Assembly (NCBI GenBank): GCA_964359435.1
Contig: CAYHSY010000056.1
Span: 1 to 5,212, forward strand
DNA: 5,212 nucleotides
Reading direction: 5' to 3'
Source of the DNA: CAYHSY01 sp964359435
GTDB lineage: Bacteria > Patescibacteriota > Minisyncoccia > UBA6257 > JAUSGH01
Part shown: in pieces, positions 1 to 5,212 of the stretch
How the letters are laid out: each line of letters starts with the position of its first letter
How positions within the stretch are numbered: position 1 is the first letter of the stretch
Position numbers and translations under genes: made by a program
Notes under the pieces: generated by a model
Told to the model about the DNA's origin: nothing
Databases searched by the model: none
What the model saw: only the letters and a program-made list of their open reading frames with translations

Positions 1-5
1 CCCGC

Positions 6-34
6 TTTACAACTTCATTTTAAGGCGATAAACT
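6..34 (+). promoter_or_regulatory. Possible mreB promoter, close to the start codon
   Basis: TTTACA (6-11, five of six to the -35 consensus), a 17-base spacer, and TAAACT (29-34, four of six to the -10 consensus). An overlapping TATAAG at 34-39 fits the -10 consensus better but has no matching -35. Either choice puts the transcript start within a few bases of the ATG at 44, so mreB would be leaderless or nearly so. No Shine-Dalgarno site is well placed: AAGG at 22-25 is too far upstream. The left part of the region is cut by the window edge, so an upstream promoter is also possible. Confidence 0.35.
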
Positions 35-43
35 ATAAGCGAT

Positions 44-1072
44 ATGTTTACCCGCAAAATCGGCATTGACCTTGGCACAGTTAACACTATTGTCTTTGTG
101 CCCAATAAGGGCTTTATTATCAACGAACCGACCATCGTGGCCTTGAGTCACCCCGATAACACCGTTCTGGCCGTCGGCCGAGAGGCGAAAGATATGATCG
201 GCCGCGCTCCGGCGGACATCGTGGCGCACCGTCCGCTGAAAGACGGCGTCATCGCCGATTATTATATCACCCGCGCCATGTTGCGATATTTCATCGCCAA
301 GGCCTGCGGTTCTTTTAATTTAGTGAAGCCGGAAGTTGTGATTTCCGTGCCGGCCGGCATCACGCCCACAGAAAGGCGGGCGGTTGTGAATGCCGCGAAA
401 GAAGCGGGCGCCAAAGAGGCCTACATCGTCCGTGAGCCGATCCTCGCCGCGCTCGGCGCCGGCATTCCCATCAACCATCATTCGGGGAACATGATCATCA
501 ACATCGGCGGCGGCACGGCCGAGGTGGCCGTGGTTTCGCTGGGGAACATCGTGGCGTGGTCCTCGCTCCGCGTCGCCGGCAATAAATTTGACCAGGCCAT
601 CATTGATTACGTCAAAAAGAAATACTCGCTCGCGATCGGCGAACAAACGGCTGAAAATTTGAAAATGACGATTGGCGCCGCTTTGCCAGCCAAAGAAAAA
701 TTAAATTATCAAGTCCGCGGCCGCGATCTGGTTTACGGTTTGCCGCGGGATGTGGAGGTTAATTCCAATGAAGTGGCGGAAGCATTAAACCCGTTTTTGA
801 TAGAGGTCGCGACCTCTGTTCAGAACGTTTTTAACGATACCCCGCCGGAGTTGGTGGCCGATATCATGGAGAAGGGTATAATTATTTCAGGCGGCGGCGC
901 GCATCTCCGCCATATTGATGAATTTTTTAAGCGCATGACGGGGGTCGAGGCCTATATCGCCGAAGAGCCGCTGTTCTGCGTCGCCAAAGGCGCCGGCATA
1001 ATTTTAAGCCACTTGGATGTCTACAAACGCACCCTTCTTAATAAAAACTTTCAGCCGCCTCAGAGAGATTAA
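44..1072 (+). CDS. mreB: Rod shape-determining protein MreB (bacterial actin)
   Basis: MreB is an actin-fold ATPase that forms membrane-associated filaments and guides side-wall peptidoglycan synthesis. The 342 residues match the usual length (about 330-350). Visible motifs in order: phosphate-1 loop KIGIDLGTVNTIVFV (5-19); the VGREAKDMIGR segment (44-54); PTERR (108-112); VREPILAALGAG (129-140), with E131 at the position of the catalytic glutamate; phosphate-2 loop NIGGGTAEVAV (153-163); EQTAENLK (200-207); adenosine loop ISGGGAHLR (281-289); and a C-terminal EEPLFCVAKGAG (307-318). The phosphate-2 loop has Asn153 where most MreB proteins have Asp, which could slow ATP hydrolysis. The N-terminus is short, with no long amphipathic helix. 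mreC and mreD do not follow; a clamp-loader gene starts 4 bases after the stop. The ATG at 44 puts the first beta-strand right at the N-terminus, as expected. Identity is very secure; the effect of the Asn is inferred. Confidence 0.97.
   Translation: MFTRKIGIDLGTVNTIVFVPNKGFIINEPTIVALSHPDNTVLAVGREAKDMIGRAPADIVAHRPLKDGVIADYYITRAMLRYFIAKACGSFNLVKPEVVISVPAGITPTERRAVVNAAKEAGAKEAYIVREPILAALGAGIPINHHSGNMIINIGGGTAEVAVVSLGNIVAWSSLRVAGNKFDQAIIDYVKKKYSLAIGEQTAENLKMTIGAALPAKEKLNYQVRGRDLVYGLPRDVEVNSNEVAEALNPFLIEVATSVQNVFNDTPPELVADIMEKGIIISGGGAHLRHIDEFFKRMTGVEAYIAEEPLFCVAKGAGIILSHLDVYKRTLLNKNFQPPQRD
802..817. repeat. Perfect 16-base palindrome inside mreB
   Basis: AGAGGTCGCGACCTCT is its own reverse complement, with two 8-base arms and no spacer. 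It lies in codons for E-V-A-T-S of MreB (residues 254-258). A palindrome this long is mildly unexpected by chance in 5 kb. It may be a coincidence of codons or a protein-binding or restriction-type site; nothing around it decides. Confidence 0.5.
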
Positions 1073-1076
1073 TAAG

Positions 1077-1736
1077 TTGCGGCAGAGTTATCTTCTCTTC
1101 GGCGAGGCCGCTTGGGCTCGCGAAGATTTTTTGCGGTCGCTGCTTTTTTTTCTGGAACGCGATAGTTGGGACGTCTCCGCCGCGCCGCTTTTGGAGACGC
1201 TGCAAATTAAGCCGATCGAGGGCTCGATTGGTATAGAAGCGGCCCGCGAAGCGGTCAATTTTTTATCCCGTCGGCCTATTCATTCGCCTTTTCGGACAGT
1301 TGCCGTCATGGACGCGGATAAGCTGACGCGGGAAGCCCAAAACGCGCTCCTAAAAATTACGGAAGAGCCGCCCGTTTACGGTTTAATTTTATTTTCGGCC
1401 CGCGACCCGGAACTCCTCGCGCCCGCGTTGGTTTCCCGGTTGGCGCGGGTTTATGTTGGCGGCCCCGACAATCAGTTGATTGCCCCGGCTGATGCCGATT
1501 TGGCCGCCAAATTTTTGGCCGCCGATTCCGCCGGCCGGAAAGCGGTGCTCAAAGCTCTGGCCCAAAGCAAAGACGCCGTGGCGTTCGACAAGTTGGTCGC
1601 GGCTCTGGTTTTTGTGTGCCGCAAGGATATGCCAAAAAATCACGCCCTGCTTCGAGAGCTGCTCCACCGTTACCGCCTCATGTCGGAATTGAACGTCAAT
1701 CGCAAACTGCAATTGGAGACGTTGTTGGGTTTGTGA
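1077..1736 (+). CDS. holB: DNA polymerase III clamp loader subunit delta', short form
   Basis: This is an AAA+ family protein related to the delta' subunit, a non-catalytic part of the complex that loads the sliding clamp on DNA. The diagnostic piece is AQNALLKITEEPP (residues 87-99), the delta'/gamma signature. Before it is a degenerate Walker B strand VAVMDADKLT (75-84); after it a sensor-1-like LILFSARDPE (103-112) and SRL (120-122) in place of the usual SRC. The Walker A position reads GEAAWARE, so ATP binding is not expected. The cysteine zinc module of typical delta' is absent. At 219 residues it is about 100 shorter than E. coli delta', so the C-terminal collar domain must be reduced or missing. 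I chose TTG at 1077 (GAGAGA 8 bases upstream, 4 bases after the mreB stop) because MRQSYLLFGE then aligns with the usual N-terminus. ATG at 1017 would overlap mreB by 56 bases and has no Shine-Dalgarno site. It is likely cotranscribed with mreB. Confidence 0.82.
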   Translation: MRQSYLLFGEAAWAREDFLRSLLFFLERDSWDVSAAPLLETLQIKPIEGSIGIEAAREAVNFLSRRPIHSPFRTVAVMDADKLTREAQNALLKITEEPPVYGLILFSARDPELLAPALVSRLARVYVGGPDNQLIAPADADLAAKFLAADSAGRKAVLKALAQSKDAVAFDKLVAALVFVCRKDMPKNHALLRELLHRYRLMSELNVNRKLQLETLLGL

Positions 1737-1774
1737 CAATGACGCGCCGGCTATTGTTTTATTGGTTGTTCTTT

Positions 1775-1780
1775 GGGAGA
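1775..1780 (+). promoter_or_regulatory. Ribosome binding site deciding the start of gene A
   Basis: GGGAGA lies 8 bases before ATG 1789, within CTTTGGGAG (1771-1779). This is the best Shine-Dalgarno match in the left half of the window. It selects ATG 1789 over the in-frame TTG at 1762, which has no such site. Confidence 0.7.
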
Positions 1781-1788
1781 AGACGACG

Positions 1789-2241
1789 ATGAACATCAAT
1801 GCTTGGCGCGAAGCGTTGCACTGTCTGGTGCAGGGCCGCGAGCACGGTGAATCCTTGGTGCCGGAAGATGTCGGTACCGACGGTCTTTTCTTGGACGACA
1901 AAGAAGAGCTCCGGATCATGGGTGCCACGCGCGTACTGGTAAGGCGAGGCTATTGTTCCGTAAGCGAACTGGTGTTGATTTTGATGCCGGTCCGGGGTTC
2001 CGGAGTGCCCAAAGACCCGAATATCGTCGAAAGCGACAACCTTTGCGATGTCCGGCACATCGTGCTGCGGCGCCCGGCGACCGAAGACGAATGTCGGGCC
2101 TATAATCCGGACCTGGCTCCGCGGCAAAGCAACCTGACTGTTTTCGAGTTGTTGCGGATAAGTTATGTCTGGGGCAGGCGCGTGACGCTTTCACGTGACG
2201 ATTCGGCCAAACCGGCGCAATTTGTTTCCGATCATTCATGA
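1789..2241 (+). CDS. Unrecognised protein, gene A (150 aa)
   Basis: I do not recognise a family. The product is 150 residues, soluble-looking, with no signal peptide and no membrane segment. It is strongly skewed to arginine over lysine (16 R, 3 K) and rich in acidic residues. Hydrophobic strands alternate with charged turns: RVLVRRGYCSVSELVLILMPV (48-68), CDVRHIVLRRP (86-96) and LTVFELLRISYVWGRRV (116-132), suggesting a compact alpha/beta fold. Four cysteines (12, 56, 86, 102) are scattered and do not form an evident metal site. It is real rather than a chance frame: a good ribosome site precedes ATG 1789, the frame is on the same strand as its neighbours, and a strong terminator begins right after its TGA. 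It sits 52 bases after holB and could be read from the mreB-holB transcript. I see no clear promoter of its own. Function unknown. Confidence 0.72.
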   Translation: MNINAWREALHCLVQGREHGESLVPEDVGTDGLFLDDKEELRIMGATRVLVRRGYCSVSELVLILMPVRGSGVPKDPNIVESDNLCDVRHIVLRRPATEDECRAYNPDLAPRQSNLTVFELLRISYVWGRRVTLSRDDSAKPAQFVSDHS

Positions 2242-2269
2242 CCCGCTTCCTCCGAGGCGGGCTTTTTTT
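2242..2269 (+). terminator. Intrinsic terminator after gene A
   Basis: The hairpin is CCCGCTTC-CTCC-GAGGCGGG (2242-2261): an 8-bp stem with one G-T wobble and a 4-base loop. One C and seven T (2263-2269) follow. The stem starts on the base directly after the TGA of gene A. It should end the mreB-holB-gene A transcript and insulate metK. Confidence 0.92.
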
Positions 2270-2290
2270 GTTACCACCTTGCGAGTGTGG

Positions 2291-2320
2291 TTGTTTTCTT
2301 TAATAAGAGAGCGGTATACT
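2291..2320 (+). promoter_or_regulatory. metK promoter
   Basis: The -35 element is TTGTTT (2291-2296), the spacer 18 bases, and the -10 element TATACT (2315-2320, five of six to consensus). The transcript would start near 2327, giving a leader of about 32 bases made almost only of A and T. That is too short for a SAM riboswitch, so no such control of metK is visible. No Shine-Dalgarno site is seen before ATG 2359; an A-rich unstructured leader may serve instead. Confidence 0.65.
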
Positions 2321-2358
2321 TTTTATAAAATAAATAAAAAAATTAAGAAATAAAAAAT

Positions 2359-3537
<1,179 letters not shown>

Positions 3538-3553
3538 ATATACGGCCACGAAA

Positions 3554-3584
3554 AACTCCCCGCCTTCGCGGGGAGTTATGTTTT
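3554..3584 (+). terminator. Terminator after metK, probably two-way
   Basis: A perfect 10-bp stem, AACTCCCCGC-CTTC-GCGGGGAGTT (3554-3577), begins 16 bases after the metK stop. On the + strand the tail is broken (ATGTTTT after the stem), so termination may be partial. On the - strand the same hairpin is followed by an unbroken run of T from the AAAAA at 3551-3555. Partial termination would let some metK transcripts continue into gene B. Confidence 0.85.
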
Positions 3585-3607
3585 ATGGGCTTTTATGAGT
3601 ATCCTTT

Positions 3608-3611
3608 GGAG
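3608..3611 (+). promoter_or_regulatory. Ribosome binding site deciding the start of gene B
   Basis: GGAG within CCTTTGGAG (3603-3611) ends 9 bases before ATG 3621. Gene A has the same CTTTGG(G)AG at the same distance. It favours ATG 3621 over ATG 3585, whose only possible ribosome site (GGGGAG, 3570-3575) is buried in the metK terminator stem. Confidence 0.6.
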
Positions 3612-3620
3612 TATCCCAGC

Positions 3621-4136
3621 ATGAGCGATCTGGTTGAGTTCAAGGCGGTTGGCATCAAGGGTAGCCCGCGAAAGTTCCAGGAGAACCAGGGCAAGGTGTT
3701 TCAGGTCCCTGACGTGGCTGATTTCTTCAATTGCATGGAGCCATGCAATGAATTCTCGGTCATGCTTCTGGTGACGGTGTCGCTTCAGCACTGGCCCAAG
3801 GGTCAGGAAATCGGCCGGAGCATCTTCTGCGCTTCCTTGGCCGTGAAGCGCAGCAAACCATTGGTCGGCGATCCGGAAGACAACCTGGTTGATTCGATTG
3901 AAGTAAAATGCTCCTTTGACGATTTCGACCGGTTGGTTGCCTGGTTGCGTGACCGGCGCACGGAAGACGCTTTGCTTGGCGGTCTGGAATTGTCGGATGA
4001 ACATCGTGAGCTTCCGCAGGCTCTTTTCCGTCTGGCAGCCGCCTTGTGGGCGCTTGATCCGCTCCTGGTAAAGGAGCGTAACCTGCGGATCAGCTTGTGT
4101 CCCTGGCTCAACAAAAAGAAAGAAGGCGATGCCTAG
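3621..4136 (+). CDS. Unrecognised protein, gene B (171 aa)
   Basis: I do not recognise a family. The product from ATG 3621 is 171 residues (183 if ATG 3585 is used), with no signal peptide. The N-terminal half looks beta-rich (LVEFKAVGIKG, GKVFQVPDV, EFSVMLLVTVSLQHW, SIFCASLAVKRS). The C-terminal half looks helical: FDRLVAWLRDRRTEDALL (102-119) and LPQALFRLAAALWALDPLL (131-149), ending in a basic-acidic tail NKKKEGDA. Five cysteines (38, 42, 70, 97, 160) form no obvious site. Codon choice differs from the core genes: Phe TTC 8, TTT 2; Lys AAG 8, AAA 4; Gln all CAG (6 of 6). This suggests a different history or expression level. It starts 43 bases after the metK hairpin stem with no clear promoter between, and a terminator follows its TAG after 5 bases. 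No convincing similarity to gene A is seen. Function unknown. Confidence 0.7.
   Translation: MSDLVEFKAVGIKGSPRKFQENQGKVFQVPDVADFFNCMEPCNEFSVMLLVTVSLQHWPKGQEIGRSIFCASLAVKRSKPLVGDPEDNLVDSIEVKCSFDDFDRLVAWLRDRRTEDALLGGLELSDEHRELPQALFRLAAALWALDPLLVKERNLRISLCPWLNKKKEGDA
3730..3749. repeat. Inverted repeat with 9-base arms inside gene B
   Basis: ATTGCATGG-AG-CCATGCAAT is a perfect inverted repeat with a 2-base centre, in codons for N-C-M-E-P-C-N (residues 37-43). The 2-base centre is too tight for a normal RNA loop without opening a pair, so it could equally be a DNA-level operator-like site or a coincidence. Confidence 0.55.
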
Positions 4137-4141
4137 TTTCC

Positions 4142-4181
4142 GGCCCTTGCCCGCTTTTCATCAGCGGCTCGGGCCTTTTTT
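4142..4181 (+). terminator. Intrinsic terminator after gene B
   Basis: The outer stem GGCCC (4142-4146) pairs with GGGCC (4171-4175). An inner CCGC (4151-4154) can pair with GCGG (4164-4167), leaving small bulges, or GCCCG (4149-4153) can pair with CGGGC (4170-4174) instead. Six T (4176-4181) follow directly. It begins 5 bases after the TAG of gene B and separates it from frr. Confidence 0.85.
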
Positions 4182-4182
4182 A

Positions 4183-4241
4183 TTGATAAATCGGTTTTTT
4201 TATATTAAACTAAAAACATGGATTCAGTTATAAATTTGACA
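4183..4241 (+). promoter_or_regulatory. Promoter-like region upstream of frr
   Basis: The AT-rich stretch between the gene B terminator and frr must hold a promoter for frr-rseP if the terminator works. Candidates: TTGATA (4183-4188), 17 bases, TAAACT (4206-4211), starting near 4218; and TATAAA (4229-4234, five of six) with only a weak TTAAAC at 4205-4210 as -35. A perfect -35 hexamer TTGACA stands at 4236-4241 but has no good -10 at 16-18 bases. I cannot choose between them. The rest of the gap, to 4317, has no clear structure. Confidence 0.45.
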
Positions 4242-4317
4242 GAGCGGTTTTCGGCGGGGTTGCTGTTAAGAACAAAGCTTGATCGCTTGAAATAAATTAA
4301 TTTAAATTTTTAAAGGG

Positions 4318-4863
4318 ATGGACACCAAAGATTTGGAAGCCAAATTAAAAGCTATTTTGGATCATCTTAGGGGGGAATTGGTGAATATCAGAGCCAATCG
4401 GCCGAATCCTCAGATGATAGAAAATATCATGGTGGACTATGCCGGGTTGATGCTCCCTATCAAGCAGATTGGTACTATCAACGTGGTACCGCCCCGGGAA
4501 CTCCATGTGACTGTCTGGGACCCGCAAGCGCTTGGCCCTGCTTCTAAGGCCATCGAGGCGGCAAGGACTGGTCTTTCCGTTGCCGTGACCGGCAATATGA
4601 TCCGCGTGTCTTTGCCTATGATGAGCGATGAGCGGCGCGAAGAAGTCGTAAAAATCGCCAAACAAATAGTGGAACAGAGCCGCATTGCCGTTCGGGGAAG
4701 TCGCGATGAGGCCAATAAAAAAATTGATGGCGCGGAAAAGGCCAAGGCCATCTCCGAAGACATGAAGTTTTCATTGAAGAAAAAAATTCAGGAAACGGTG
4801 GATAGAGCCAATAAGGAAATCGAGGTATTGTTGGCGGCCAAAATTAAGGAAATAGAAGAATGA
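4318..4863 (+). CDS. frr: Ribosome recycling factor (RRF)
   Basis: RRF splits the post-termination ribosome together with EF-G so that subunits can be reused; it acts in the cytosol and is essential in most bacteria. At 181 residues it is close to E. coli RRF (185). Helix 1 (about 1-28) leads to the hinge motif IRANRPNP (24-31), a variant of the RTGRASP-like consensus. The beta-rich domain II follows (about 32-103), with PIKQIGTINVVPPRELHVTVWD. Then come helices 2 and 3 of domain I with SDERREEVVKIAKQIVEQSRIAVRGSR split around 103-129 and DEANKKI (130-136). R126 and R129 match the conserved arginines R129 and R132 of E. coli. ATG 4318 is preceded directly by AAAGGG with no spacing, so translation starts without a normal Shine-Dalgarno site. 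ATG 4318 is kept because helix 1 then has full length. The stop overlaps the rseP start by 4 bases. Confidence 0.98.
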   Translation: MDTKDLEAKLKAILDHLRGELVNIRANRPNPQMIENIMVDYAGLMLPIKQIGTINVVPPRELHVTVWDPQALGPASKAIEAARTGLSVAVTGNMIRVSLPMMSDERREEVVKIAKQIVEQSRIAVRGSRDEANKKIDGAEKAKAISEDMKFSLKKKIQETVDRANKEIEVLLAAKIKEIEE

Positions 4864-5212
4864 CCATCCTCCTCACCATCGTTGGCATCGCGACCCTTAT
4901 TATTCTGCATGAACTGGGGCATTTTTTGGTGGCCAAACTTTTCGGTCTGCGCGTGGATGAATTCGGCATCGGCTTTCCGCCGCGTATTTTCGGCCGGGCG
5001 GTCGGGGAAACATTGTATAGTATAAACATTTTGCCATTGGGTGGTTTTGTAAAAATTCACGGTGAGATGGGTGAGGGGGCGGAAGACCCCCGGAGTTTTG
5101 CCGCCGCGTCCGCCGGCAAACGCGCGGCCGTGATCGTATCCGGCGTGTTAATGAACTTTATACTTGGCTGGTTTTTAATTTCCGCGGTGTTTTTCGTCGG
5201 CATGCCCAGCGG
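4860..5212 (+). CDS. rseP: RIP zinc metalloprotease RseP (site-2 protease), N-terminal part
   Basis: RseP is an inner-membrane protease that cuts membrane-anchored regulators and leftover signal peptides within the membrane. Only the first 117 codons are in the window; the frame is open to the right edge. The first membrane helix carries the zinc site HELGH (17-21), with the two His ligands and catalytic Glu18, in ILHELGHFLVAKLFGL. NILPLGGFVKIHGE (56-69) is the conserved membrane-associated loop, and GKRAAVIVSGVLMNFILGW (86-104) begins the second membrane segment. The PDZ domain and the LDG motif with the third zinc ligand would lie beyond the window. ATG 4860 overlaps the frr stop (ATGA), and AAGGAA (4846-4851) sits 8 bases upstream, so translation is probably coupled to frr. 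The frr-rseP pairing has no evident functional link. Confidence 0.96.
   Translation, partial: MTILLTIVGIATLIILHELGHFLVAKLFGLRVDEFGIGFPPRIFGRAVGETLYSINILPLGGFVKIHGEMGEGAEDPRSFAAASAGKRAAVIVSGVLMNFILGWFLISAVFFVGMPS

Noticed and set aside
1017..1076. ATG 1017 as the holB start
   Set aside because: It overlaps mreB by 56 bases, has no ribosome site, and adds 20 residues that do not belong to the delta' N-terminus. TTG 1077 fits better.
1737..1763. Weak hairpin CAATG...TATTG followed by TTTTATT after holB, as a terminator
   Set aside because: Only about five pairs with one wobble and a mismatch; too weak to call.
1762..1788. TTG 1762 as the start of gene A
   Set aside because: ATG 1789 has GGGAGA 8 bases upstream; the TTG has no ribosome site.
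1389..1928. Reverse-strand open frame of 179 codons, and others such as 1759-2127, 1916-2239, 3576-4004 and 4345-4665
   Set aside because: They lie opposite well-supported + strand genes, show no recognised motifs, and have low-complexity or His/Arg-rich translations typical of complementary frames.
2273..2291. ACCAC...GTGGT hairpin upstream of metK
   Set aside because: Five pairs with a 9-base loop, overlapping the -35; not convincing as terminator or operator.
3585..3620. ATG 3585 as the start of gene B
   Set aside because: It lies in the tail of the metK terminator and its ribosome site would be locked in the stem. ATG 3621 is preferred, but not proven.
4236..4265. TTGACA (4236-4241) as the frr promoter -35
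   Set aside because: The hexamer is perfect, but no -10-like sequence lies 16-18 bases downstream; the region there is GC-rich.
4369..4383. AGGGGGG followed by GTG 4381 as an internal frr start
   Set aside because: It looks like a good ribosome site, but the product would lose most of RRF helix 1, part of the three-helix bundle.

Overview
The window reads as one strand of a compact bacterial chromosome carrying housekeeping genes, all transcribed left to right. The genes are mreB (cell shape), a short clamp-loader delta' subunit (holB-like), an unrecognised 150-residue gene, metK (S-adenosylmethionine synthetase), an unrecognised 171-residue gene, frr (ribosome recycling factor) and the start of rseP (site-2 protease), which runs off the right edge. 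The style of the proteins suggests a member of the Patescibacteria (CPR): a short MreB with a VREPILAALGAG stretch and NIGGG in place of DIGGG, a delta' of only about 219 residues, and an RRF with IRANRPNP where most bacteria have an RTGRASP-like motif. This assignment comes from memory of family sequences, not from a search; class or order cannot be given.

Layout. Positions 1-43 hold a possible promoter very close to the mreB start. mreB (44-1072) and holB (1077-1736) are 4 bases apart and look like one operon, which continues after 52 bases into unknown gene A (1789-2241). A hairpin-plus-T-run terminator begins on the base after gene A's stop codon. A promoter at 2291-2320 then drives metK (2359-3537). 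metK ends in a perfect 10-bp hairpin (3554-3577), and unknown gene B (3621-4136) starts just after it. Gene B has its own terminator at 4142-4181. An AT-rich, promoter-like stretch of about 136 bases leads to frr (4318-4863), whose stop codon overlaps the rseP start as ATGA.

How the genes fit together. The recognised genes serve shape, replication, methyl-donor supply, translation recycling and envelope proteolysis, and do not form one pathway. The main structure not explained by core genes is the pair of unknown genes on either side of metK. Both have the same kind of leader (CTTTGG(G)AG, then 9 bases, then ATG) and a terminator 0-5 bases past the stop. The upstream core genes mreB, holB, metK and frr lack a good Shine-Dalgarno site. 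The unknown genes therefore look like self-contained inserted units; this is an inference. No tRNA, rRNA, CRISPR array, insertion sequence or attachment site was seen. No gene-free stretch reaches 300 bases.
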